Positions 48,231 through 60,164 of a DNA stretch of 64,000 nucleotides are shown here, piece by piece; positions within the stretch are counted from its first letter, which is position 1; each line of letters starts with the position of its first letter. This DNA comes from Atriophallophorus winterbourni (lineage: Eukaryota; Platyhelminthes; Trematoda; Plagiorchiida; Microphallidae). A program made the translations under genes and the position numbers. Under the pieces are notes generated by a model. That model was given only the letters and a program-made list of their open reading frames with translations. It did no database searches and was not told the origin of the DNA. The stretch lies in contig JACCGJ010001753.1 in assembly GCA_013407085.1 (NCBI GenBank), positions 1 to 64,000 of the forward strand. The letters run 5' to 3'.

Positions 48231-50524
48231 CTCCTCAAAGTATTAAAACTCGCGTTGTATCAATGAATTGACGTTTTCCTCGCATCCCGGCTAGATAGGT
48301 TCCTCAACATATTACATTTATTATCTATCAAAATCCGACGTAAATATATTCTATTGTATATAATCAAGACAAACTTGACAAAATTTACATTTGAAGGTGA
48401 CGCGGGGAAGGGAATGCTGAAGTATCGCGAGGTGAATAGACAGATGTGGGTGATACAGACCTTAGTGCCTGTCACGGCAAATGCTCCGAAAGGCATGTTC
48501 CTCTGAAAAAATAATTGTTTTTCTCAGCTATATTCTAAAAGCCTGAGCTCTAGAAGCACCTCCATATTTGAGTAACACTCAAGAACTTTACCCACGATTG
48601 AAATTGCTTCCGATACAAGACAGTGTAATTTTAGAGGTTTTGTGACTCAATAGTGCTTTACAATCGATTAGGTTAAAACAAATGAGATGTGATTACAATA
48701 ACACATTTCATCGTAAGATCTAAGATCATACGTGGTTTCCAAATCATGTACAGAACAGATTAATGACAATAATGCCGGGAGTGGTGCTGCAATAAACTCT
48801 GCAGCATCTCATAGCGCCCTATGGCGTATATTTGAAAGGAAATTTAGAGATATTAAGAGAATTTCGATAAATTTTGAATGAAAAGTGCATTGTTTGTGTC
48901 ATGAATATTCAAATAAATTATTTTGGCATTTAAGCATTCGTTTAAAAAAGGATTTTAGTATATATGTGGTCCGCTTTGAGATCTGTCAAACAGTTGTTGG
49001 TAAAATCAGTGTGCTATTTGTTTTTTAACTCTTCACATCACTTGTCAAGGCGTTCACTCAAACCATTCTTTCCGAGGGGGCTTGGCACAGAATCAACTTT
49101 GCTTCCTTAGTCTGCCTTTCTTGCTAGTGGAACTCATTACAGAGTATGATTAAGAACCTAATTCTGACGAACTCCTAGTCAAAATACGGTGGTTCAAATA
49201 TTTGAAATGGCCACGTAACCAGTTTAAACTAACCTCCTATTGGTAATTAACAAAATGATATTAATAACGTTTCGCTAATTACGAAATTTCTGAAAAGAAA
49301 ACTAGCACGACCATTGCATTGTTGCATGTATCTCTCTAAATTAAATTCCAATAAAAATTCCTTCAAAGTTCATACAGTAATATTAGGCATTGTTATCAAT
49401 AAACAATAAATAAAAGTCCCACATTGAAACCACCGTTCAACAGAATTCCTACAACTAAACACGCTGTCGAAATAGCAGCAACACAGAGTGAGTATAGATG
49501 AAGCATCAAAACGATTAAAAATTACCAATTTTTCGCTTAGAACATTTCACGCTCAAACAATCCACTATCAATCTTTCATGCTTTCCGACCAACCGTGTTG
49601 CTATTAGCCCTAATATTTACAATAACTACTTACGCATATAATTTAACGACTGCTGTGTACAAGAAAGCTCAGAGAGCTTTAGAAAATATACTCGTCCAGT
49701 AGCGTTAATTGTCATTTAATAGAGTTAGATATTGCACGTCAAACGTACGTAATTATCCTCATTATTCGCAACAAAAAACGGTACGGTGTTTTATTCGATA
49801 GCAGCTAACTACTAAAGATATGTGAATATTTTTTCAAGATTCATTAATGACGAGAATCAAGGATTATGTACGTTCTACACTTGTCTGAGCACCATTCAAT
49901 TTGGTTATGCCAGGGCGGTTCTAAGAAGTTGAATAGTTCGATTCTAGCTCATCCGATTGAACCGAGTATAGCCCCATATATCGTTCTCAGTTGTATACAC
50001 GGTTAGTCGCAACGTTTCACGAAGAGTTGGCTGAAATATTTTGCGAACACCCAAGGTGAGTGCCATCAGAATCTTTCGACCAAACTTAAACATCCAAAAA
50101 CGATTAGTTAGTGATCTTTCATTGTTTTGGCCAACATCTATATGTACCAAAACTTTTAAGTAACAACTGGTGACATAGATTTATGTTTAATGGTTGTTTG
50201 TTATCAGATCCATTGTTATTTTACGCTTGTAATGCAGAGCTTGATTAAAAATACCGAAAAAGTATTAATTCGCTTTATTCTAGTGTTTTGTTAACAAATA
50301 GCGATTTATAATTGAATGTTTGCAGATACGTGGACTCGTTTATAACTCAAATGTAAAGTTCGCTTTTGTAAGAATTAGAAAACTTATCGGTAACTATTTT
50401 GGAACATTGCCATCTGCATACTTATGAGTTCTTACATTGATATGAGCGGTTCTAACGTCTTTTATTAAAAATGCTTTCATTTCGCTTCCATGAACGTCAA
50501 ACATCCAGGCTGCAGTCCTTACAG
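48231..50524. other. Intergenic, nothing recognised
   Basis: No gene or known repeat could be supported. Confidence 0.4.
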
Positions 50525-50695
50525 CGACATATTTATTGCGAGCTCATGCGATTACACAGGTTGTTTGCGCTAATCTTATAAACATTGTGGTTCAAGGAAA
50601 AACCTTATCTACCATTTCCATACTGTCAGAACCAATTTCTATCCAGTTCGCATTGCCACTAGGTGATGGGTGCACACGTGACTGGTCGTGGAATG
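50525..50695 (+). repeat. Diverged hammerhead repeat copy
   Basis: Shares the unit order: GCTCATGCGATTACACAGG, then CTTATAAACATTGTGG, CTACCATTTCCATACTGTC, CACTAGGTGATGGGTGCA and CTGGTCGTGG. The ribozyme core is shortened and lacks GAAA, so it is dead. Confidence 0.55.
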
Positions 50696-51476
50696 GATAG
50701 AATGCTTACAAATAAATATTCTTTACTTTAAAAAAGTTTTTAACATTATGGTTGACTGTTCCATTTATTGTTCACTATTACGCATTTTTACCTTCGACCG
50801 GAGACGCTTTTGCATGGCAATGCGTTTCGTGCTCAGGGTTGAAACTGATCATATAAGAAACAATTATGTCGATCCATTCTCACAGTTAAATGAATGCAAC
50901 CCACAAAGGTGCGCTGCAAAAATGATGAAACTGTCTGATGAACACATTTGATGGCATATTAGATTAGGGAACCCAGCGATCTCAAGTGAACTTGAAATTA
51001 ACACCAATCAAATGATGATCGGAAAATGTTGCTCAACAAATTTTTCAATATAATTTTGTTAACGCTAACAGAATTCATGCGATCTAACAAAGATTTTTTT
51101 GATATGTTTGTTATGTTCGATTTCGAAGTGAGGGTATTACAATGAAATCTATATTTTAGTACAAAATTGGTGTAATCATAAGACGGGTAACTATTTTAAG
51201 CTTTGTAATGACTAATATTTTAAGTCAAAACTTAAAAGATTATCGAAATACCCGAATGTTAATTGAGTGCCCGATATTTCGTGTTAATACCGGAAGTGTG
51301 GGGTTTTTTCTTCTATTATTTGTCGAAATGTATAGCTAATCCTAGTGTATCTTTTGACTCGAATTGGATTATACTGATAACATTTGCTTTAACCGTGTTC
51401 TTAATTAGCATCGCTAACGTTCTCCTGTATAATGCCATGCAATGTTAAATGAGTCACTCCGTCTTATTTTATACAG
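50696..51476. other. Region upstream of the first recognised MEIS exon
   Basis: Likely intron or 5' flank of the homeobox gene. No promoter element identified. Confidence 0.35.
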
Positions 51477-51788
51477 CATCATGCAAGAAGTTTGGAGACC
51501 CGATTGTATTGACGCCAAAATGACTACTCAAAATTCCCATTCCCTTTTCGCCTCCATGCTCAGTACATCGCCACCGACGTCGACTGAAATGGAACACGGG
51601 AGGCATCGAATCCCATCACTCAGTCCCAACAACCCCGATGGCGGTTACGCGTACCGATCATCCACGGCACAAAATGAACATGTTCTTTTACTAGCCAGTC
51701 GTCTTGGGCAAAATATGCCGTACTATCGAAGTCCGCTTTTGGGGGAGAATACCTCGTACATGAAGCATGATGTTGATTTAATTGAAAG
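51477..51788 (+). CDS. meis: MEIS/homothorax-type homeobox gene, first recognised coding exon
   Basis: TALE-class homeobox transcription factor, acting in the nucleus with PBX/extradenticle partners (family knowledge). The exon follows an acceptor ending TTATACAG at 51476. The first in-frame ATG is 51481; a second is at 51520. It encodes a Ser/Pro-rich N-terminus (SPPTSTEMEHGRHRIPSLSP) and ends YMKHDVDLIE plus two bases of a codon. The donor is GTTTGT at 51789. The last bases AG join the T of the next exon to make Ser just before the HPLF motif. In MEIS proteins this position is occupied by a linker ending just before HPLF, so the splice is in the right place. The N-terminus itself is poorly conserved. 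Confidence 0.8.
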
Positions 51789-52479
51789 GTTTGTCTGCCT
51801 GAATATTTAATTTTGTATCCTCCTTGATCCTCATTACTTTTTTTATTTATGTTCCTTGGAATGTTCAGATTTTGTGTACGTAGTAGTGATTAGTTAGGCA
51901 ATACAAGTGCTGCTTCGTGATCCTGAATCCAATCACACCGCAAGTAGACAACCGTCAACGATCGACTGCCTATTGCTCATCGCTATGAAAACTGGGAAAA
52001 GAAAGAATGGGATAATTATGCGCTTGAGATACACATCTATGTTCGATAGCGACCAATGACATCAAGAAAGAACGTATAAACAAATCAGCCGTTATTTGAA
52101 CAATAAAACAAAATAAAAACTTTGAGATCGATCTTTTCAAGTGACAAACTTATTAACGTTACCTGAATGCAAACACTTATTCCAGTTAAATTCCAGTAGA
52201 TATTTGCGAAACAGGTAACACAATCAATCGACCACCAATATTGTATTAAATTACCCTTTACAATTCTCTCATTTCTTACAAAATATATTTTATTCTGTTA
52301 GCAATTTACGAATGGTAGCATTGTGTATTTATGCTAAACGCACTGAGCAATATTATTTTGTACACTGATTGAGAAACGTTATCAGCTCTAGAGCCTAATT
52401 ATTACATTAATTTAGAACCTTTTTTTATTATGATTATCGTATGATTCATTGCTCTTCGTAAACACTCACATTGTTTCAG

Positions 52480-52624
52480 TCACCCGTTATTTCCTTTGCT
52501 GGCTTTGATATTCGAAAAATGCGAGTTGGCCACGTGTACTCCAAGGGATGACCCGGGACAAAGTTCAAACGAGATATGCACTTCCGACTCATTTCAAGAT
52601 GATATCGAAGTCTTTGTGAAAGAA
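52480..52624 (+). CDS. meis: MEIS gene exon: start of MEINOX domain
   Basis: Acceptor TTGTTTCAG ends at 52479 and the donor GTAAGC starts at 52625. The exon completes a Ser codon, then encodes 48 residues beginning [20 protein letters not shown], which is essentially invariant in MEIS/homothorax proteins, and continues to DDIEVFVKE (FNEDIAVFAKQ in vertebrate MEIS). This is MEINOX subdomain A, which contacts PBC partners. Length 145 nt, from phase 2 to phase 0. This is the strongest single identification of a host gene in the window. Confidence 0.95.
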
Positions 52625-54469
52625 GTAAGCATTGATGGTTTCAACAACGCTGACATCAAGGTGTCAAATGCTGACTATTCTGGTAATACTGATAAAATAT
52701 TATTTGATCATGCTCTGACATTTTGCCATTGTATTTAGAGCATTTAATGGCACGTTCTACTATCAAAGAAAATAGATATTGTTTTATAATACTGTATGTA
52801 ATAAATATTACACCAACGGGACTCGATAATTGCATGTGTGGTCTACAAATTGCACTCTTCATTCAAAATTTTAAGTTAAATGTATTCACAGCTGTGCTCG
52901 TGTTATTAAACTCCCATCTCAGACTGGGAATATTTTCAAGCCAAAACGAGAGTTGTATATCACGAACAAGCTTTTTGAAATGCTACTCTGTGATTTGTCT
53001 TTAGATGAATTTGGCGTTACGATCCGTTACAAGGGTCATTTAATCTACATGTAAAAATCTTTTTCGTGAAATTGAATCTAGCACAATGGGATTGTTCGGA
53101 GAATCGCATTTCGAAAATTGCGACGGATTAGGCCATTGCTGTTGTTGAATACTGTGTATCTCTCAAGGAATTCTTAATGTCCTAGGCGTAATGACTCAAA
53201 AAGGTTTTGTGAGGTTATCATTAACTTTGTGTTCATCAATATTTTCATTGGAGCGAATCCTGAGCATTCGGTACCATTTTGTTGAGGGCATACTGATTGA
53301 AATCTGTCGTTTGTATGATGGAAAAGCCTACAAATATAGAGATTTTGTTTATTGGAGGAAAAGCATACTTCACTCGGACGCGCAGTAGTTCTATACGTTC
53401 TAGGGTGACTGTAGTCAACTAATAATGGATGCAAGCTCAATTTTGGAGAATAGATTGTGAAATATTTTTATGGTAATTGCTTAAAATTGCTAACAAATAT
53501 TCTAACATAAGCTTTGCGTTTAAAAACAATTAATGGTCAGATTTCGAATTGTTTTCTATTTTGATGGTACTGATATCTTGAAACCACAACAACTTACTCG
53601 ATTTAATAGTACAGAACAATCGGCGAAAAAATTACCAGCCGTGTAATGAGCATTTTGTTATGGTTCAGATATTTCCGAGACATCCGTTTCTTGCCATGCA
53701 TAATCACTTTGCCTTGCGCCTTGGCGAATATCCCAAGAACCATCAATCATTTCAAGTGTGTCAAAGTTGAACTACGCCGTCTCTCGCAGATGTGCCAGAC
53801 AGCTAATCGGCTCGTGCTCCCATCCACGTACCACGCGCAACATCGATTAATTATGGATAAGCGCTTAACGTTTCGGATGCCTCGGTTTGACCAGAATAAA
53901 TGAGAACGAGTACGACTCATCTGACAATCGAGACAATCACATTGGTGGTTGTGGTAATTCATTTCACAGTCGTTATGGCTCGATAGTCACAAAGATGTGA
54001 CACAGAGTTGCGTTCTTATTACAGTACAACAATCCTGATTTCCATAGATAATTGGGGCCCAATTGGATTCGCAGCATTGTAGCATGTAAAATTTGAGGTT
54101 TAACGCTAACAGGTTTGTTAAACTGTTAACATATAGCTCAAATCCCATTTATACCGAGATAAAAATTCGGAAGTGAGATCAGTTAGTGGAATTCACTAAC
54201 TTAAAATAGGTCCGTTTACGATTATATTAGTTAACGTTAGAATTATTGTGACTAATTCGAAAATATTCAGAATACTGTGATGGGTTAATGATAACAATTC
54301 CATAATTAGCTGTCTTAAATGGATTCATTACTATTGTAAGATCAGAAATATCCCCTTCAAAGACTATTGATCACCATCCATTCTGTACAAAGAATTTCAG
54401 AGAGCGATTGTCAACAGTAAACCTATAAAATTGTGTAGAGATCCAAACACACTGATTTATGCTCGTGAC

Positions 54470-54660
54470 TACACATCTGTGCTAAGCCCATCGAAACCTT
54501 TACAAAGTAGATCATGATGGTTCGTAATGGAGGCACTTGACTCGAGTTTCGTTCTGTTTTGAGCTCAGCAGTGCATATACTCCGATTTTGATGGGACTCG
54601 AACCCCCGACCATCACCATTGTGGTCCGACGCCTTTCAGCCTGAGCTACCGTCCACTGTT
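54470..54660 (-). mobile_element. tRNA-derived SINE-like element
   Basis: In reverse it opens with a tRNA-like head (54659-54588) having an A-box-like TAGCTCAGGCTG (54648-54637) and a perfect B box GGTTCGAGTCC (54604-54594), about 33 bp apart. The acceptor arms do not pair and no anticodon stem with a 7-base loop forms, so it is not a working tRNA gene. About 120 bp of unrelated body follows. The 3' boundary is approximate and no target duplication was found. Confidence 0.6.
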
Positions 54661-55854
54661 TGATCGATCGCAATTAAGCGTTCGTGAACCTTTCTCTAGA
54701 ATAGCACATTTAAGTATACTTATTCGCTTAAGCAGTCGTGAAGAAACTAGCAACAACTGTCGGGTTTGCCCAACTGACGTGATGTCTATTTCAGGTCTTC
54801 CCATCGGATACAGAGTAAGCTAACATTGGTTCATGTAGGCTTTGAGATCTTTATATTTTCAAAGTTAGCGCCATTCTTTGGTCCACTCTATTTTAAACAA
54901 TATCGCGAAGACTTGAAATATTAAACGTAAATTTGAACGATAACAATAGTTTTGACAGAAGATAGTTCAGAGTGAATGTGATGAATGATCGTCAATACCG
55001 TGACATTTTAATTGTCTGAATAAACATATAGCAGATAAAGATTAAAATTTAGTTGATTCTTTGAACACCATGGTTTCTCTAACATTTTTTACAAGTTGAT
55101 ACCATTCTCTGCTATAAAAAGAAGCTATATCAGTCAAGCGAAGAACAAGCATCTTTTATGCTTGAAAGTCAAACAAAAACAGTGCGGCGAAAAACGTGAT
55201 TCAATTAGACATATCGCATCGATTATGTTGAAAACTTACATAAATGTAGTCATGTGTTTACCATCAATTGAAAAATATGCTTTTAGTTGAATAACGAAAG
55301 ATAGTCTATGCCAGCGAGAATTTCTCGAAAGTCATTCTAGCTCTCACCTTTGAGGAAGCTTTTCGTGGTCAGTCAGCATTCATTTATTAGTACGTTCTTC
55401 ACTGATTCTATTGCCCAGACGCTGCACTGGATATGTCTCCTTGCTAAATGTGAAATTACATGATATAATTGAACATGATTTCCGTTTACACATAAAAATA
55501 TTTAATTTTCGTTTGTGAGCCTAAAGTTAGATGTTTCTGGTTATCATAGCTTCTTAAATTATGGTGCTTAAAAACTCGCAAACTGTGAGATATGTCTACA
55601 AAATGATATAACTTATTAAAAGTTGATTCAAGGCATCAAATTCATTTACGAATTTAATACCTGATGATATCAACAAAATAGAAATGTTACATTAATTTTC
55701 GTTTTATACTAATGTATTTGTTATAATATTATTTACAATGTAATGCCTAAATTTAGGTAAATTATATAAGATCCGGCATCTGAAGCATTTACTATTATCA
55801 TTAAATTCAAATCGAGAAAATCAATTTGAATAACGTGTTTAATAAAAGAAAGAC

Positions 55855-55857
<3 letters not shown>

Positions 55858-55893
<36 letters not shown>
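55858..55893. repeat. (TA)n microsatellite
   Basis: About 17 uninterrupted TA dinucleotides within the MEIS intron. Confidence 0.95.
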
Positions 55894-55894
<1 letters not shown>

Positions 55895-56530
55895 GATAAT
55901 TAAATATAAATAAATCAATATAAATATATAAATATCGAAACAACGATCGTGATTTTGCATATATGTATGCGAAAATAAAAATCAAAAATTTGCAATTTTA
56001 TTGTTAAACAAATTATTAGAAGAGATCACATCTTTCGTAATCAGATCTAGTAGGATTTCTAAATTTGATAAATTTGCAAACCCAAATACGTATGACCAAT
56101 ATTTTGTAAGTGCTGAAGCGTCTCCGAGCAAATGTTTCACATTTCAATGTATAAAATAATGTTTTAACGTTTGAGAGCAACTTTTCAACGTACACAAAAC
56201 AGGTGCCCACCATTTTTACTTCACGTTGCGATTTTAATCACCAGAGCAGGTGTGAGAGAAGCGTTTAACTTATAGCAAAACAGTTAACTGAAAAGTGAAG
56301 CCACACCCCTGAGCGAAGAGAAAGCTAACGTGTTTTACACCTGCCTACAAATTTTCATTTGGATTGTGGTATGTGTCCTGTTCCATTATGCGTTCGGTCG
56401 CTTGCGTGCCTTTATTTGCTAGACAAATCTTGACAAAAAACTCGAATCTCTCTACAATGCTAAATACCGTTTAGTCGGATCAAGTTACTTATTTTTTATT
56501 GAACTTATTTTACTTTTTACCTCATTACAG

Positions 56531-56584
56531 ATGGCTTCATCAAACCGGCCAATATTCACTTCCAATCATGAAATTAATCTACTT
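56531..56584 (+). CDS. meis: MEIS gene 54-nt exon
   Basis: Acceptor CTCATTACAG ends at 56530; the consensus donor GTAAGT starts at 56585. The 18 codons end RPIFTSNHEINLL, corresponding to the KPLFSSNPELDNL segment of MEIS proteins. Vertebrate MEIS genes have a 51-nt exon at this point, so the exon structure is conserved apart from one extra codon. Phase 0 at both ends. An ORF scan cannot find it because of its size. Confidence 0.9.
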
Positions 56585-57734
56585 GTAAGTTTTACCGAGC
56601 AATATGCTAGCATGCTCTGCATATTATCAACGTAATCGCCATAGTTCGAAGCAAAATCTGCAAACTGCGTGAAACCAGTTTTTGGGTTGCCAGATGAAGT
56701 ATGTTAGCGAATATTCTTGTCGCGTTGCAGAGACCATTTCACGCTAGTTACAATCGTTGTATGAATTGTTTTATTCCTCTCTGTTTCTGAAACATTATAT
56801 TCTGTCGGTGTTTAACCTCCATTAAATATCGTAAGCAGTTATAAAATAGAATTCTTATTCTGATGGGTTAACATGTGTAACCGGCCGGACATCTTGCTTA
56901 GATGCAAATTGATTATCATCGGTACCGTTTTCCACACTATAAACCGAAGTGATACATTAAATCTCCTTCATCTTTGTCAATTCAATTCTATGTTTAAAAT
57001 GTCATCTATGCAGTTCAAAGCATCATCAAGTGTTTGATGAAAATAGTTGTGCTTCAAGGAAGACGACTGTTAAAGCGATCGGATCTTAGTTGATCAGTGG
57101 AATTTGTTAGCTAATTATAAACATGTTTAGCTACTAATCATAGTAGCTGGTTCAAAATTGCTTACAGACTGAAATACTCGTTAAATCTGGCTGAATCAAA
57201 TACACGAGTCAAACGCATATCAGTAGTGTGATAGTTGTTGACTCTCTACCACCTTTTCTTTAAGCGCATGTTACGAGTGGCATACACTATAGTATAAATC
57301 AAATATCAAAGTTCATTGTGGAGTAAATTCTACTGTGATTTTTCCGGTTTTGTTAGCACGGGAGTGCACAGATAATATGATTTAACCCACTGGAAACTGT
57401 GCTGGGCTGTTGCTTGTAATTTTTTTTTACTTTAGTCGTAATAGGCTTAGAACATTTTCACACGATGCACAACCGCGTTGTGAATAGAACCTGAGCCTGC
57501 GGATTGCAAAGATGATGTTCAAGCCCTTAGCGTTTTACTGGTCACCTATAAACATTTTTAAACCACCATATTCAATGTTAAAATTGAATTAGGTATACCG
57601 CATAAGTTATCCAAAATGTTAATAAATCAACAGGAGCATTAAAATATTTGTACATTTCCAGCTGCCATTTTGCTCTGAGTTCAATTTTTTGATTTCAATA
57701 AGAATCAGACGAGTCGTTCATTTTTATTTGACAG

Positions 57735-57785
57735 ATTGTTCAAGCCATCCAAGTTTTACGATTCCACCTACTGGAGATTGAGAAG
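57735..57785 (+). CDS. meis: MEIS gene 51-nt exon: MEINOX subdomain B
   Basis: Acceptor TTGACAG ends at 57734 and the donor GTTAGT starts at 57786. The 17 codons read IVQAIQVLRFHLLEIEK, almost identical to MIQAIQVLRFHLLELEK of MEIS and homothorax and exactly the same length as the equivalent vertebrate exon. Phase 0 at both ends. This is the helical PBC-binding core. Confidence 0.95.
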
Positions 57786-58893
57786 GTTAGTTTGGATTTA
57801 TATGTTGTTGATTGTTTGGTAGAGTGCGTGCTGATATACATTGTTTATTCTCACACAGTTTAAAAGTTCTGAACGCTCGTGTTACGTTGCAATACTTTAG
57901 TAATTAAAATAATCATCAATTTGACCTTGAAAAAAATGTATGTTTTATAGAAACAATTTGATTGAAAGCCTAATCCATACAAGATCTAAGCTTTGTGGGG
58001 AACACTTCTTCGGAAAATAATTAATCATAGCGATTTCACAGATAATCTTTGTTTGATTCCATTCCTATTAGTGCAATTTAAAATCAAATCGTGGTTAATA
58101 GTTTCAAAAGCTGTGTGAATCGTCCACTGTAATCTGCCTGAATCAATTCGTATTACATTTAAGAATGTATGGATCGATTTAAATGGACTAGACCTGCCGT
58201 TTCGTATAAGTCATCAGCTTCATTAAGTTCGGAGTGTATTGTACTGACACCAATGTTTTGACGAAGTTTCTGTGTTAGAAGCGAATCGGTATCAGTAAGC
58301 TGTTCTAGTCGATGCCTCAAACTTTCTTTTTCAAGAATATTTTAACTGTCCGGGAAGTTGCAATGAACCGTGGGTCGAATTGACTAGCGAACATGTGTTC
58401 ATAACTAGCGACTCTCGGTGTTTACGCTGAACAATCGTTCTGTTAGAAATTCACTTCGTGATTCTGATTTCTCGAACCGCTTGAAGCATTGAAGAATAGT
58501 TCTAACAATATTTGCACCTCTAAGTTAGTGTGGTATTGATAGCACAAGCAATTACTCTCTGTCTATGTCATAAAATTTATTCAATTGTTCGCATTGAGCC
58601 TTGACCGATTTATGCTTTCTGTGAATCTCGTGAAGCAATTCATCCTCGTAGATAAGAGCACCAATGTTTCACATGGTGCAATAGTGTGACATTTTTAAAA
58701 TCGATATTTTATTTGAGGTTTGTTATAAGCAGGCTATAGGATGTTGGTTCAAGTGCTATCATCGGTTTTGATTGAATTCGAAGTGTACATATTTGTCTTT
58801 GACCTGATTAAATCGTGAGGTGTGTATGATGGATATGGAAAATCCCATTAACCAAAAACAAAATTTCGAATCTGCATTCATTTAGATTACACA

Positions 58894-58929
58894 CCCCACA
58901 ACCGGTTTCGTGTGGTTTGCACTCATCAG
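58894..58929 (-). ncRNA. Hammerhead ribozyme half with intact core
   Basis: Reverse reading: CTGATGA (58929-58923), stem II GTG/CAC, GAAA, CCG, cleavage triplet GTT, then GTGGGG. The 5' strand of stem I is lost at the element's internal junction, so it cannot fold fully on its own. Confidence 0.65.
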
Positions 58930-59099
58930 ATGTATTATAATTTTTGTTCATGGTTATTTTGATCTACCCAATCTACATGTGTTTGGGCTCCTGATTGAAC
59001 AGGTTGGTCGTACCAACCTTATCCAACAATGGCATGTGAGCCCCTCTTGTTTACCATTCTTCCACTGTTTCAAGCGCATACGGCTCCTGATTCCACTTT

Positions 59100-59141
59100 C
59101 CCTACCTTATGAGTGTAGACAGTACGAAACTGGTCGTGGGG
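59100..59141 (+). ncRNA. Type I hammerhead ribozyme, one core base changed
   Basis: CCCTAC (59100-59105), CTTATGA (59106-59112), stem-loop II closed by GTGT with GTAC, GAAA (59126-59129), CTG, GTC (59133-59135), GTGGGG (59136-59141). Stem I is fully paired. The core G5 is T, as in the copy at 41693, which should greatly reduce activity. Placed in sense within the MEIS intron. Confidence 0.75.
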
Positions 59142-60131
59142 AGATGCATGCAAATGAGCTTTTTATTCATGGTCATGGGTTCAAACCCAATGTACATGAG
59201 TGTGGGCTTATGTGTTTGAACAGGTGGGTCGTAATAACCTTATCCAAAGTGATATACAAGCGCAACTTGTTTACACGTTAGGTTCGAAGTGTTACAAATT
59301 TATGCTTCCTGTTTATCTTACACGCCAATAGTTGATAGTTATCTGTAGTTCTTCGTCACCATCGGCATTGACAAAACGTCTCTGTGCTCCTCGATCATTT
59401 CACGAAGATGCACTCTCTTTCTAACCCCCCCGAGTTACTTCCTTCTTTGCTCCATTGAATCGACGCGTGCCCATTTTTGGTCCCTACATGTTAATTCTTT
59501 GCATTTGCGTATTTTTCGATTTAGCTTTCGAAGTATAGTGAATGTATCAATGTCGTGATTCAAGTTTAATTTAATTAGAGCAGCTGGAAATTTTACAAAT
59601 TTAAAATGCGTGTCTTGTTCTATTAGCATTTAACGACATATTTTCCGTGTTGGTAAGTTGAACTAACAATGAAATTCCCTGGAAATTCCGGGTAATTCAT
59701 CACGACTTGCAATTATTTTGTTAAAAAGTTGAACAAATTGTTTTACACATTCGCAACATACGTCCTTTCCCATTCGGGACGTTACCGGGGTTTGTGAATT
59801 GCAATGAATCATTCTTACTAAATCGTACACCATTCATCTATGCTGATGTCGTGCGAGTAAAATGTCACAAGTTGTCAACATGGTAGGCATATCACGGTAA
59901 AGGTCATTTGCACAATCTATCCCCATGTGAGAATGTGTAACAGTTGTCCTCGATGTTGGTGTTACATACATTGGTTGAATTCACCAGAATGAACGCGGTT
60001 GTTTTGACGGTTCAAGCGTAGATCTATATATATGTTCTCCTACTAAAGTTCACAAGAAACACGAAAAAAGACGGGCACACGTCTGGCGTCGATACTTCAA
60101 CGATGGTCACATTCGGACAGCATCGCTGCAT

Positions 60132-60164
60132 GAACGAACGAACGAACGAACAAACAAACAAACG
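60132..60164. repeat. (AACG)n/(AACA)n microsatellite
   Basis: Consecutive GAAC tetramers changing to AAAC, in a MEIS intron. Confidence 0.9.

Larger units (their letters stand above)
52625..56530 (+). other. MEIS gene intron with repeat insertions
   Basis: A 3.9-kb intron from GTAAGC to ATTACAG. It contains the tRNA-derived SINE-like element at 54470-54660 and a (TA)n tract at 55858-55893. Other open frames have no motif. Confidence 0.8.
58835..59283 (+). mobile_element. Hammerhead repeat copy 4 in the MEIS intron
   Basis: Same layout as copy 2: a reverse part-unit with a ribozyme half (58929-58894), a junction near 58930, then one direct unit with a ribozyme at 59100-59141. A second direct unit stops at CTTGTTTAC, the same internal position where copy 1 ends. 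It lies in the sense orientation of the MEIS transcript, so the ribozyme would be transcribed within the pre-mRNA. Confidence 0.85.

Noticed and set aside
52625..52738. Extension of the MEIS exon to the stop at 52738
   Set aside because: The sequence after the GTAAGC donor has no similarity to MEIS, while the expected continuation is in the exon at 56531.
54588..54659. Functional tRNA gene on the reverse strand
   Set aside because: The B box is perfect, but the acceptor strands do not pair and no proper anticodon arm forms. Annotated as SINE-like instead.
55640..55700. Another hammerhead: CTGATGA followed by GAAA near 55660
   Set aside because: No stem I strands, no cleavage triplet in place and no surrounding unit homology beyond TGATGATATCAA. 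Probably chance.
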